From the NCBI GenBank assembly GCA_037389465.1, contig JAZARR010000221.1, positions 1,342,501-1,406,500 on the forward strand: a DNA stretch of 64,000 bases. The letters are read 5' to 3'. A model generated the notes under the pieces. That model was not told the origin of the DNA. It saw nothing but the letters and a program-made list of their open reading frames with translations, and searched no databases. This DNA comes from Baylisascaris procyonis (taxonomy: Eukaryota; Nematoda; Chromadorea; Rhabditida; Ascarididae). The translations under genes and the position numbers were made by a program. Below are positions 22,852 to 37,800 of this stretch, one piece after another (the first letter of the stretch is position 1; every line of letters starts with the position of its first letter).

Positions 22852-25800
22852 TCAAGACGATTCAGTGCGGCCTTCAGCACCCCCACGACGCATCCTACGA
22901 TAGCGACATACGTCACGCGTCGTTGATTTCATCGCCTTACTGATCTTTCCGAGCTCTCGCACTATCGCTTCGCACATTGCCTCCGAATTTGGCTGCAAAT
23001 TTAACCTTTCCAACTTGATGAAAAGGAGCAGCACAAAAATCATTCATCTTTCCACAATTAAAATTCCCACCCCCCCCCTTCCCAATTTTTCTAGCGTCTC
23101 TTCCTTAAGAATGGAATTGCAAATTTCAGTAGAAACAACCGGTCACCAAAAATATCAATTTCAACTTTTGTGACCTGTGCTTTCAGAAAGTATAAAGTCT
23201 TTAAAATGTTAGAGGAAAATAAAAACATCTATTACACCTAAAATTATAGTAACTCTAAGGCCGAGTTTCTTTCATCGCTCAATTAATCGATATATCGGAT
23301 ATCGACTGGGCTCCATTATGAGATGGCACTTAGCTATATATTCCAGCATCAGAATAGGCAATAGAGAATAACATATATTGAAATCCAGAGAACGAATTAT
23401 CAGAGTGTTTCCTACCTACAAATCCTTGGGAGAGATCCATAACCTTTATAAGCACAACTACTTGAATTCCAGCTTTCTGTTCCCAAAAATTTCTGCACCG
23501 CGATTACTATAAATGAGGACTGCAGGAGATTCATACTTTTAGATTCTTAAATCTCTCTCTCTTTCTGCTTTCGAACTGATACTTTTCTCAGCAAACCTCG
23601 GCGAAATGACTGCAAAACTGTGTTGAAATACACTTATTTATAAACATACAGTTCGGCTGGATTATGAAACTGTAATTGATCCACATAAAATAAACTACTC
23701 AAAAGACATCTTGTATGCGGACCGCGGTAAATTCCGAAATTTTTATTTTGTCTTTTCGAGACTGCAATATGGACCATTTAAGCGATTCATCCGATTTCTT
23801 TTAAATATGAAAAAGTGAAAAAAATAACCACTGCAGAACAAGAAGCAGTTTGTTAGGTTAACACACCTGTATTCGAAGTTTCTCATGCGAGCTCATCAAC
23901 ATTGCTTTCGCATCGTTCAACGCCAATTGCAGTTTTACATTTTCCGCTTTCAATGCCTCCACCTGAAGTTGGTGACAATCTTTATTGGCAATTGGCAATA
24001 TATTGGCAAATAAACAAGCCCTCATCTATCGACTGTTTTTTCCATTCATATTTTTCAGCACCCACTATCCTTTAATACCCCTCATATTCGTGAAAAATAA
24101 CGGATCAATACTGCTATACTTTCAGCGTTGTTCCATCAGCTCTCCCGATCTATTATATTAGACGCAGCTGAGACGGCTTCGACAGCGCACCCGTATCAAG
24201 ATGCGTCAGAACCAAACTGAAAACTTGGTCACCTAAATCCACAATTCGAACTGCGTCTGCATAATTGTTTTCGCTAGCTATCAAACGTATGGCTATCAAT
24301 CATCAATCCACAAAATATCCCACAAAACCCGTTTTACTTGATGATATCGAGTGAGTTACATGAACCCGCTAAACAATATGTGACCCTTTTAATGGGCAAA
24401 ACAATACGCATAATAATGCTCGTGGTAGAGTGCAGAACAAAGGGTCTTTTAAGCGATCTCTTTTCTCCGCTTTCTCGATCGTGACAGGAAACAACACGGA
24501 TATCCTTAAAATCTGTTTGAGTAATGGATGTTTGGCACTTACCAAATGCACAAACAAATAGAAAAAACATGTGCAACAAAAGCACGCATACTGTATACTT
24601 ATAAAACGTGCAATAACACTCAAAATTACATTCGGCTAAAATAAAATGCAAAGGTTAAATTTTCATGAGAATATGCATTCGCAGATGCGATCCATTTCGT
24701 AGATGCAAAATGGCATTTATGAAAGGTTAGCTGAAGGTCATCACAGATTTGCACTGCGCGAAGGGAGTGGGACATTTCCGAATGATTCTTATAAAATACA
24801 GGATATCTGAACAAACTAAAATAAGGGCGCCTCACAATGAAACAAAGCCGTATGTGTTAAGACGCTGTGAACTATCTAATTTATTACTGCGCTTACAAAG
24901 GAAGAAGGCAATCATTGACATTAGAGAAGCGCTTCTAGCAACCCATAATCCACCTAAGGTAGGCGTTTTATATCGATCATTAAAGCTATAAAATAACAAT
25001 AAGAATACCGAATCATTCGGGTCAACGTTTTCTTTCGCCTTCTCGAACTGGTTAAGACGTGCACACAGTGCGGCCAGCTGTGAACGAATTGTACGTGCTT
25101 TCTGGAGTGCCTCTGTCACATCCTCCTCCTGCAAATCCAATTATTGCCACTCAAATATCGTTTACAACGACAGTTTATTTCCATAACTCAACGCCCCTCT
25201 CGATGAAGATCAACCATTTCCGCTTTGAAGTATTTCTTGCGATTAATAAACACTACTTAAATCTATTTCAATTTTAAGAATTTTGGGATCTTACAGATTA
25301 AATTTATTGATATATCCAAGTTTAACTTTTCCCGAAAGCATATCACAATGCAAAATAATGAAGGACCCAAAGTCGCAACCCTTCTCATAATTTATTAACC
25401 AGCAATTGGATGCATAACGTTCTCCTTCAAATTTCCAAACTCCATTCCTTAGGAATTCGTGAAAAAAGGAAAAAACCCACTAATTTCATTCAAAAATTGA
25501 ATAAAAGCGAAAAAAGTCACAGCACACTCGAATGTTTTTGGAGAACAAAGTAAATTAATAATTGGAAACAGCCCTCATCCGATGGGTAGTCTTATTCGTA
25601 ACAATCATTTTGCTCAGTTACAATTGCCAATGGTGCTATTCGATCAGTTCTACTCGAAGCAAAAGAGAGCGCAAACCTTGGAAGCAGCTGCATTTGAGGT
25701 GAGGATATCCTTTATGAGCTCGACAACCGAATGCGATGAACGATACATCTCATTCACATCTCCAGCACTCAACTCCGATCGAACCACCTCCACTACAAAA

Positions 25801-28800
25801 CAAATGCTTACACTCAAAATAAACATTCGGCTAGATGAGCATCGGATTACAAATCGGTGGTGTTTCAATATCTGAATGCACCACTCAAATTATTTCTCAA
25901 TCTTATCTAATTACAGGGATCATTTACATCGTGCTAATCTGCTACTGTAAACATTTGAAAAAGAGGAGGATGTAAAGCACAATGAGAGACTTCTACAAAG
26001 TGGGTGTACAATTTCTAAACGATGTCTCTAAACAAATGCAATAACTACCTTCATCGCAGCCGAGAAAAACAGTATAGAATATTGGCGAATACTTCACAAA
26101 CTACGCCAAGTATGGTTTCACCTTAAACCTAAACAGCCGTAACAATTAGTTACCCTCATCACTTCGCATTAGAAAAATTCAGAGCCTAGTCTGCAAGATC
26201 GGGATTTTTTTCCAAGAGGAAAACGCTGAACCACTTTTTTTGCAATTCAATCTTGCAAAGTAATTGATTGCAACAATGTTTGAAAACAATACCAAATAAA
26301 CCTTCGAGACCTATTTTCTTGCGTAATCGACCTGACGGACAAACGTTCAACCGAAAACCTGTTTTCGCCCAATTGTGCCTGACTAATCTTATACAGTTCT
26401 GCAAATTTCACTGCCTGCTGAACTGCCTATAACCATGCCAGACCTTAGCGAACTTAACAGGGAAACTACATGCATAAATGACGCTTTCTGTGATTCCATC
26501 GCAAGAAAAAAACTATGAAAAAAAACATCTTTGTCGTGTAGAAGATAACCATGAAAAACACGTTTCTGCATACACTGTTCTGCTTCCAGACTCGCCGGAG
26601 ATCTTGACTGCGAAGTCATCGCAGCGTCGGACGCAGTCAGCTTACGCCTCCCGGGTGACGACCTTTGGCTTGAAGAACTGCAAATTATACGGCCACTGCG
26701 AAACAACGTTTAATCAGCGAAGAAGCAACACATAATTCGACAGATGAATACATAGTCTACATCGTTCCCATCCCAAAAACACAGATCATCGAAGGGAATC
26801 TAACCATAAACAGTTTTTAAACATTCCTGTTCATATGTCGTATTTACATAAGAGTTTGCTTCGGTCCATCCTTTCACTTCCTACTCTCGTTTCTTACTTG
26901 GCCTACCTGTAAAAATTCATCAGTTTAATTATTACTGCTTTCTTCCATGCGCTAAAAAAAGATCCAATCTTTGAGAACGCAATGAGTAAAACTGTTACAT
27001 ACGAACAATAGGTTCACGATGTGCACGGAGATTGTTTGCAAATGGCCGGCTTAAACGTTTACAATAAGCAAAAGAGAATGAGAAATAAACCTGCTACGCT
27101 TGCGTCCTTCCCTGGCGAAGTCGAATGTTCGCTCCTTATTTGTCTCCACTTGTGTCTTCAACGAGATAATTTCGTCATCAGTGATTTTCTGCATACGCAC
27201 CATTTTTTGATACATTCGCTCGAGATCGCCCGAAGAAAACGATTTTCTTAAATCAAATTTTAAATGTTATCAAACAATTGCACCAAAAAATATCATCTGA
27301 TCTCTAAATATATTCGAATTTCTCTAGAAAATTGGGACCACTTACTTATTAGAAATCCGTGGAATTACCACATTTATTTTCTTGGTGTAGGTATAGTTTA
27401 TTAAAGATAGGAAGAATAAAACAAGTACATCGAAACTAGCTTCCAATAACTGTAACACAATAACTAGTTTATTCCTCTGCTTGATATCCTTGGAATCGAA
27501 ACTGCGTTATCACCGAATTTTATAAACATCTTCCGTACTTTCAACATACTTAAAGAACATGATGAAGTTGCAAGAGACAAAAATCAACTGGCAGCAAAAA
27601 TTACCAACCATCATCCCTCACTTCATGAGTTCTAACAAAACAACTTACTTCGAGAGTGAATGTTCTTTTTTACTCCATCTTCCAAGAAACTCGTAAATCC
27701 TGCCAGCAAAGGACGAATATCCACTCAGTCTCTCCTCCATTTCCTTTATATCCATACCGCCCATTGAAGTCATCATTGCAGCATTCTGAAAGAAGCTCAT
27801 GACCGAAAATATACATAGACAGGTCGCTCACAACCGCCTACTATCCCCTCTACGTTGCAAGTGGGCCACACATACACAAAGTCATTTCTAGCGAACACTT
27901 CGATGTGAAAACCAAAACATTTTAAAAGGCTCGACATAAGTTATATGGAAAGTGATTTTTCCTCCATATACACAAAAATCACTCCTACTGTATCAATTAA
28001 CCAGCCCGGGCAAAAATGCCATAGAGGAGCTTACACGCCAAATTTCTGCTTCACTCTCTGAACCTTGAAACCTTCAGGCTTGAGCGTTACAAAAGCGCCA
28101 AGAGAAATCTCGAACTCTTTTTGCTCACCTTACATCGAAAGCGAAAATTACGCAAACCGACTCACTTAGAGGTCACAGAAACCTGAAAACGTCGGCCCCT
28201 CCTCCCTTCTCCTCCAAAAATTCATCTCAAAAACCTTATCGCAGATCAAATATGCTCACTACAAGCTAAAGCCCAATACATTGCTGTAATACGACACAAC
28301 TTATAACTTGATGCGTCCCTGTCAAGAAGTGTTTGCAACCATAATGTGAATGTTTATTCCCCCTGCTCCTCTAAAAACGCCCTCAAGCTACAAGAAATGA
28401 ATCGATCATAGTTCCCCCTCACCGCTCTCCGACAAGTGCACTCTACTAAATTGAACGACAAAGGAACTCTGTTTGTGAACTATATGAAAGCCTCTGAGAT
28501 TTCTCGAAACTATGGGAAATTCGGACGATTGTTGAGCCATCACTACAGAAACACCCGAAATTCTACTCTACTCCTGGAAATCACTGATTCAATGATGTCG
28601 CTAGATAAACTACCCAAGTACGTACACCAATGGAACGTGTTCCCACAAACCAACAGAGATGAAACGATACAAACAGTGTCTCGCATTTTGCACACACGGG
28701 TCAGAAATACTTACCACTTTGTGTAGATTTAATGAGGCCACTGCTGCCGACGTACAGCTGTCAATCGTTTTGGTTTTCCGATTTTGATCGACATTCTTTG

Positions 28801-31800
28801 CTTTCGATTCCAATTCCACGACAGTTTCACACATCGCTCGCAACTAAAAATCGAAATTAAGGCAAACTAAACGTAATCTACTTCTTTCTTCGACTCTCTT
28901 CCAAACTAATGTCTTCTAGTAATAGCTAACTTAGAATAAAAGTCACATCTAATACATTACGTTTAGTCAACAGAAGAAAAGGCAGATGCAACATCTCCAT
29001 CACCAGACATTTCCACTCCGCTTATTAAATCTAAATTCTATGCTGGTGGAAATAAAGAGCTTACTAGAAAGTATATTTTACTCCAACTTGACCACTTAAT
29101 AGAAACGATTCGTTTAGGTGAAACCGGTTGTCGTTGCGACTACATAAATTAGCTCTTCGCAAAGTTCCTCACAAATTCATTCGCCCTCACTGCTTCAAGA
29201 CACGCTCAACTTCCACACTAGTAAAATGTCGCGTTATTCGAACAAAACAGTGTGCCGCGGCAATCGTGGACATTCACCTTCCAGCCATTTTTTAATGTTC
29301 TCGAAGTCCTCAGGTCCCCACTTTTGTTGATTTTTCTACCTTCTCATAATCCCGCTAAACACAAATCTGCCTAAGAAGCAAACGAGTAAAAGCTAACATT
29401 TTCTGTAGTTGTCGCATTAGTAATTTGAAGCTTTTTAAAATCAGCTTCAAGAGCACTAACGCTGGCCATACTCATTTCGCTTTGTGTGCCGACCATTTTC
29501 ATATGTTCTCTTCTTTGCGCGGCTGCTTCGAACCCCCTTTTATATTTCGTCATTTCCACCTATAAGAAGCACTCTTAGCATAAACAACAAAAATATTCAC
29601 AGTTAAACTCGGTCATGATCAAAGCAAACACCACTTGGCAGAAACCCCAATGAATAAATTTCACGCCCCCCCCCGTCCCGACCACTCTTTGCTAAACCTC
29701 TAAGAAGTTCGTTATACAACTTTCCTACCTTTATTCCATTTTTTTCGCATTTTGCCTGCGTGAAGAACCATTAACGGTGCAAGCAAGTACAGGTAAGGGA
29801 TTAATACTTCATAAACGTTAAAGGCGCACATTGTATGACTAGTGTAAGCAAAGAACTGCATAGTGCACAACTATCGTTAATTTTTGTAAATATGAACGTT
29901 GAAAAAGAATTGCCAAGTCCCGAGTGGTAAAAGAATAGCCATTCAAAAAACTGAATGGATGATGCGTTTTGCTTCGTAGTACCCCTTTTCAAAAACTCAG
30001 CGCCTTAAATGCACTATACTTTATTTCTCATAAACGAACCCTCTCCAAAACCTGCTTCGAACGACAATGAAAATCTATAAACGAATACTCAAATACACTT
30101 TCCACAACTATTCACTCCATTTAAATACCCTTTCCGTCTATGTAAACTAAACCTAAATTTGGTACCACAAACTACTGTTTAACATCGTCATTTGTTCAAA
30201 TTCTTCTTCGAGCGAAGGCAGCTAAAACAAAACATTAACTCAACTCATCTTTAAAACCCAGAACTCGTCAATTCCTCAGAATATGATACTCCAAAACCCA
30301 TAAGGAAGCGTTCAAGAGGTACTGAAACTCTGAATTGCTTATCAGTAGCAATCGATAGTCTATAAAATGGACTCCGCGGAAGCAGGGAAGCAAAACTACT
30401 GGGAAGAAAAAGAACAATCCACGAGAGCGCCTCTTTCTACCTATTCTCAGAGAATAAAAAGCTCCCTCTCCAAACAAATTTTCTTGAAGATGCATAATAA
30501 GTTGTTTTTGATGAACAGTTATTCTGCTGCTAACACTGCCTTTTTGAATTTAGCATTAGATCAGGTGGAGGAAAACCTGTTGCGATTTCAGTTCGTCGGT
30601 TAGAACGCGACATTTATCTTCAGCCTTCTTGCGGCCAGCCTCACATTCCTCCAACACAGTTCGAACGCGCCCCAACTCCGCCTTTAGCTCCGTCATGTGA
30701 ATATCCATTAGAGCAATCTTAAAAAAAAAAAACAACTCATCAATGAATGTTTTATGAATCTAAAACTACATTGTGGGAAGAGCCTCAGCCACGCATCTGA
30801 AGAAGATACAACGGCCAATGCTAACTGTTATTAGTGATAAATTCTGAGAGAACGACACACAAACATGTGTCTGGCTCACTAAGTATGGAAACAGGTGATC
30901 TCAAGATTGTAGCGCGATTTTTACAAGTAATCTTCGAAATAGGTAATCAGCAGAATCCATGAGACAGGAGCAGTACCTGTGCAGAAATCTGCTCATGAGC
31001 GATAGAAGACTGAGTGTCGATTATTTCTCGACTCGACGTTGCAATATCTTTCACTACCTTCGCTGGCATCGCCTCGATCGACTCCTTCACTGTGTCGATC
31101 AATTCACGTGTTTTCATTTCCAGCAATGCGCATTCCTTGAATCATATAGTTCAACTGATGAGAAAAAACACTGCTGGATTTGCGATCGTCATCCTCTTCT
31201 CAACTTTCGTTCCGATTGGAAAAATAAGGTGAGAAGGGCAGCAAAGAAAATGAACCAGGATGCTCTTAAGTTGCATCGATTTAAAGAACGAAAGTTGCAT
31301 CGATTTGTCAATTTAAAGAACGACGAAAGCATGAAAAATGCGCAAATTTCCTATCCCTTCACGACATAATGCTGACCAAAAACACATGAAAGCGTACGCA
31401 ACACGCCTCTAACAATAGCGACAAAGAACTAGAAAAGAGCTGAATTCTAACAAAAGGAATTGCAAAAAGTCCATCATTGAATGTAGCGTAAATCCAGCTT
31501 TGTTTCTAAGCCTTTTCTACCCTTTACTGGCCAATCGTTACCTCAAATTTGGGAAAGATCTGTAAAGCTGCGAATTCACATACAGCTTCCTTGCTAATTT
31601 TAATATGAAAAAGTATCTTGGACAGACACACCTGCAAGCAATGGCATAAGGGAATGAACAAACCAACATACCCTCTTGTACCGATTGAACTCTTCCTCAT
31701 GAATGCGCAATGAATCATTGACCTTCTCCACTTCAGCAGACTTCTCCTGAAAGAAAACACATTTCTGTTTTATGTAAGCATCAACCCGCTTAGTAACATA

Positions 31801-34800
31801 TGTCGATCGCATGCAGGCCATTTTGATGGTATGCTGCCTCCTTCAAAATGTGAATCAATTTAAAAGCATTCATGTGATGATTTTTCATTCCTGCCGAAAG
31901 TCTAAATGACAATGCAAAAAAGAACCTTAATAACTCGCTGGCAGCCCTCCAGTTGTAGCTCGAGCTCATTTTTCGTCACTTCTAGATTTCGGTAATGTAT
32001 TTCCGCTTCATCTGCAATACGTCTCAAGTCAAATTCATTCTCAGCATTTCGCGCTTGTAAGTCTTCGATTTTCCTTGTGAGGGCTTGCGTTTGTTCCAAT
32101 AATGCCAGCTCTCGATCACATTTTTCGGCGTTCACTTCCTGCAGCTCAGTGATCTTCTTCTCGAATTCTGCCTTTTGCTTCGCCGCTGCTGGAAATATTG
32201 TTTTCAGTAAACAAAGGTTAGTTGCGCTTTCTTCTTCTCTGTTCCCTATGAACACAGTGATGACCCATCTAATTAGAAACGATTCATTTGCATCGAATAA
32301 ACGATCTGCCCAGCCATCCATATCTGTGTCAATGTGCTTTTTACATCATGACCTTTACAGACTGATAGTGTTTAACGGATTCTTGTACGGGAGAACTAAA
32401 GAAAGGAGAAAACACTGTCAAACATTTTTTTACAATGCCCCTTTGATAGGTCGACAAAGAAAAGTGGAGTAGAAGGAGGAGGTCTAAAGGAGAAGGGAGT
32501 GTCAAAGAGAAAATAAAGTGGCATAAATCCCTCAAAAACCTATGAAAACATGAAATCTTGTGCAATTTTAATGAAACTGCAGAATAAGCAATAACCATTT
32601 GTGTGCGCCACAATCCAACACACAATTTTTTTTTCAAACTTTTATTTTTTTCAAAACATTTTTCAAAATTTTTTATTCATTTACTCGAACAGCGCTTGAA
32701 TTCGAATATAAGAGTACAGCCGATACCTTTAAGTTCTTGTTCGAGCTGCAAACGTACCCGTTCAAGCTCAGCTACCTTCGCCTTCATCACGGGGATCTCA
32801 ACGTCAGCTTGTGATGACGGCCCATGCTGAGCTTCAACAAGCACATATTTCGAGTTACGACCCGTACCGGCAACACTGCTCGAGGTGCTGACCACCTGAA
32901 AAGATTCAATTCTTTAGGTTATGATGCACCGTTTCTCATCATCGTTTAATTTCATAAAAAAGAAACACTTTGCTTTAAAACCTCGCTTCGCTAATTTTCA
33001 AATTGTAAATGATTCATAACAACTCAGTACAAACAAAAGCGTAAGGCCTATTGATGCACTGCAGACTTACACAAATATTAAACTTTGTGTAATTCAATAA
33101 ACCAATAAAAAGTCATAGTGGACCAGGTGAGTGAACGGCACAATCAAATACATCGTACCCTAAATACTAAAAGTAGAGCCGGAAAAAAACAACGCTATAA
33201 CAATATCCGCATTACACTATGACAAGTTTATTACATCGTAGGATTTACAAAAAATAAGCACAAATTGAAAATCATAAAGATAAACTTTTGAGCAACAAAT
33301 ACGATTGAAATTCGACTGAAAATGAACCTTTGCAGGAGCTGTAGTGAAGTCGATTTTCGTGCTCGATAGGCTCATTGAGAAATTCATTGAGCGCTCAACT
33401 TGTGCTCTGAATTCGCTGATACTCTGCTCGGCCACTGAAAATTCTTATTTAATGCTCACTTCCAGGAACTAATGATCGGACAATGACTGCATTTAACTTA
33501 CACCTTTAATCGTTTCAATCGTCTGAGAGTTTTATTGATTATTAGAAAGCTCTAATGTAAGGGGCATGCAGTGGAGATCAGTAAATGCAGATCAACTTCC
33601 TCCTTGCAGAGCAGAACAAAGGGCGACTATGCGACAGATCAAGCTGTCTACCAATGCCTTGGTGATCTCAAGGTAGAAGAAATCTATAAATGCCTTGAGG
33701 CAAAACTCGGCATGTATAAAAGGGGAGCGCAATTGCTTGCAGGTTCATTGTATGCCGATTTCTTCGCTTACTCGGGCTCGAGGTGTTGCAAGCATGTCAG
33801 CTTGGAGCTGCGTGCTTGGATCATTGGTCGTTGGAGGTCGCGCAAGGTGGGCACTACGGATATTGCCAAGGCCCTCTACTGCTAGCCTCGGTCCTTCTCC
33901 CAATCTCCCCTTTTCTTGGTTGTTGTTCTGTGCAAATTCGTTCCAAGTGTTAAAATAAAATTTCAACCCCTCTTATTCTGCCGGCTCCACACAGCACGTG
34001 ATAAGCCTCAAGAGAAACCAGCCAAACCCTTGCACTAAACCTTATATACAAAAGCAAAGAGCAAACTAAAAACTGACGACACTTTCATCAACATCATTCC
34101 TCACTACATAAATCTCCAATCAAGTGATATTTGTTTGTTTGTTTATTTATTTCACGAGTGAAACAGTGGATGATGCACTCAAATGCGAAACGGCATAGAC
34201 CGTAGTACTGAAACTGAAGGAAAGGAGCAGTGGACAAAAAACTTCTTGATAATTCATTGCATTCTGTGATATTGTTGAAAAATTTGGATGGTGCCATCGA
34301 TGGAAATATGGTGCCCACCGATCCTTCGGAATATTGCCGACAGTCGTCGAGGTGCTTTCGATCGGTGCCATAACTTCGATTACAAACACTTCTTGAAATC
34401 AACAACTCTATAAATGCAACTAAGAATGTTAGTACGTTGGAATAACAAAGTAATCGCTTTTACTAACCATCGACTCCATTCAAAATCTCAGTTGCCGTTG
34501 TTGCAGACCTGTTGAATTCGATACGCATTGCTTCGATCTCGTTGATGAATGCGCGTCCTTTTTCACTGTAACCCAGCTCATCCAAAAGTGACTGAAAAAT
34601 AGTGAGACAGCTCGTATATGCAAGATACATTTCGACCATCATCACCACACTCCCCTTGGGGAAACAATTCACTTTAGACAATAGAGATCCCGCTTATACT
34701 TCCTTTCGACAATTCGCGAACAACTTAATGTAACGTACACATTAACTACCATAATCACCGGAGCAGTAAACCTTTTGATCAACGACATTATAACCCTAGA

Positions 34801-37800
34801 GAGCTCCACATTCACATAGAAACCAATACAGTAGAGAAGAACATGAACCTGAAGGAAAGCAGCTGATCCTCGAAGTTTTTCAAACAAGCGCAGCGAGATT
34901 CGTCGTAGCAGAGAAACACTCTTTCTGAGTGTGCCTAGATCGTCCAAAGCAGTCACCGATTGACTATAAAGGTCTGCCATTGCTGACATTTCCAGCTGCA
35001 ACATTTCAGGACCTCATAATTCTTATTCCATAAGTACTGTACATTGCCAAAAGGACAATTGATTGTTAAGAATCCCGCTTTGCTAGCTTTATTTTCGAAG
35101 CGATTTATTTTGAATCGATCGCATAAATTATCAACTGATATCTCCAAACGCTTTAATATCACAAAAATATACCATTTTTAAAATTTTTGTGGATTTATGC
35201 TTTCTGCTGAAAGTGTAACCAATTTTAAATTGGGAGCAACCAATCTTTTCAAAAGGAACAAAGAAGCACTAACAAAGTCCAACTGAGCGTGAGAGGAGGA
35301 TATTAACGACGAGTCGCGGTCTGTCGTGACAATTTTCGGTATCCGAGGCGCACCAGTAGATGCCCTGTCGAATTCACGCATTTTCATCCGCAGCATCTGT
35401 TGGCAAGACCAATCGATATCAGCCACTCGTTCGCGTGCCAACAAAGCAGTAGCTTTCTTGTTCTGCAACAACTCATTCCGCCCTCCAAAAGCAAGTACAT
35501 AAAACCACTTCACTGAAATAGATGCGCATTTCCAAAGAAGATGGGTATTGTTTCGGTTAACTCATCGATGAAATCAAATCTGTCCATCATATTCAAAATG
35601 GCCTCAATGTTCGAACAAAAATATAGATAGGAGTATGCAATGCATCCACTACGTTTACGAAAATGGATGATTATGAAAATTAATCAACTCATCAAAATTT
35701 GCCCAAAAATTAACTAAATCAACTATATTTGTCCAACGCATGCAAAAGATTGCAGTTCTTCGTTCTCTGAGAGAAAGTCAGACAGGAATGGGGAACCGAA
35801 AATCCCTCGAGGCTAAGAACTTGGGTGAACGGTGCCAGTAAAGATCCGCCTGGGGGCTAGTCGTGATTTATAGAAAAGATTCTAATGACGGCATACCTCA
35901 GTCTGTAGACGGTGCAGATCCCATACTGAACTTTCTTCATCCGTTGAAGGGTCTTCAAGCAGATCGAAATCCTTATCGAAGGCACCCTCCTTCTTAAGAC
36001 GCTCGACTTGATCCCGCAGCTCGTTGTTTGTGGTCGAGATCTACAAAAATAGCACCTTTAATTAACCTTCTGCTGAAAGTAGAATTAAATATCAATCAGA
36101 TGCTTTAACTCTCCATAGTTTCGTGACTTTCTTCTTGCAAACCACCTACTCAATAATAAACTTCTCACTAGTATCATGATACGAATTAAATTTCTTTAGA
36201 AGGCTTCCGCATGAATGAAAGATAGAGGGAAAATTAAGATACAATGGCACTGCAATTCCCGTTGGGATGCAAATTGAACATTGATTGAAGACTGAAAATG
36301 TGAAGTGAAAACGCAATGTTAGCTAATGCAGTTTTGTTTTGATGCGATCATGTCCACGCCGAAGTGAATTCTCTTTTTTTGATAATCTCACATCCCACTT
36401 CTTAAAATAATAAACAAAACTCTTACAGTTTTATGGATTTGAATGAAGAAAACTGACGTATCCTTTTCAATTCATTTTGCTTTACACAAACCGTAAGTAA
36501 TTTCTAGAAAAACGGCATTAAATACCTCATTATGAATGAAATTAGTCTTAAGCAGAGTTTAGTTTACCTTCACTTTCTAAGTATTTCAGCTTACTGTTAA
36601 GAAATGGATGCAAAATGTTCCCGAAATGAGCATTAATTCTGAGAGAAACAATTCTTAATACGAACATTTCCAATGCGTTTGAGCAACTTCTGCACAACAG
36701 GGTTATCGTCACCATCAGCATCCAATGCCACAGATGTATGCGTCTGTAAAGAAACCAATCAATACTACCGAAATAACAAGAAATATACCAGCATATGTCA
36801 GTGTTAGCAAGTAGTCAACCAATGGATGACCATTACGAAATCATTTTAAAAATCTTCGTCTTTCAATCTGAATAGCCACCAAATTTTCTAAATCCCCTAT
36901 TAGAAGACCAAAAATGTCATAGCGAAATGTAGTACATAATTAGTTGATATTTCTCGTCAACGGCGACAAAACAGAACGAAGGTGAATATGTGGAAGTTCT
37001 GCGAAACCCTGGTGAGTTCCCTCCTCAGCTCACGTCACCTTTATGATACCGTAATTTGGGAACCACCAAAAGTTCTTCTTGACAATATTGTGCATATCCC
37101 AATAGCAAACACAATAAATCCTGAGATCCACATCAAAACTGGGGATATAAGTTGATTTCGGGATTCTAACCTGATATTCTAAGTGTGGGAACCTGGTCAA
37201 CCATAAGCAATAATGCATTTACATTTTACTTGATTTCACGGCTAGTAAAAATCCTTAAAATGTTCGCTTTCCACGACCTTGCCAATAGAATATGCAAAGT
37301 GGAAGCGCCCTAAGGCTTCTTTTTTTCGAAGTTGACAGATGAAAAAAATGGCGTGCGCAGTCATTTCACGAGGTATATATATAACATCCCCTCAAAGTTA
37401 GCCCTGGCTTAATGATCCCCCACTTGGAAAGATATAATAGCGCAACATCGTCATAATGCAGTTTGTGAATTTAAATCTGCAAAGTAAAATATCAACATTT
37501 TCTTGCCCCATCGCCTTTCACAATCAATGTTTATGACTGCAACAAACCTAAGTTTTTGCCAATAATTCGCAAGTTCACAGTCCATAAACTTACTTCGACT
37601 TCTTGAGGCACTGCATCAGGAAAGTTGCTGAGAGTGAGTTTATAAGGCATCTTATTCATAAGTGCGTTAATCGCTCTGTCACGGGTCTCAATGCATTTGC
37701 GCACCTTCGCTAATTCTGCTTCATAACATTCTTCCCTCTTGGTCATCTCCTTTAAACAACCTAATATCATATAAGAAAAGATTCAAAAAGAAGAAAGAAA

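Noticed and set aside
33571..33885. 105-codon plus-strand frame in the LTR-like block
   Set aside because: Spans the TATA-like motif and has no recognisable domain; more likely LTR sequence than a gene.
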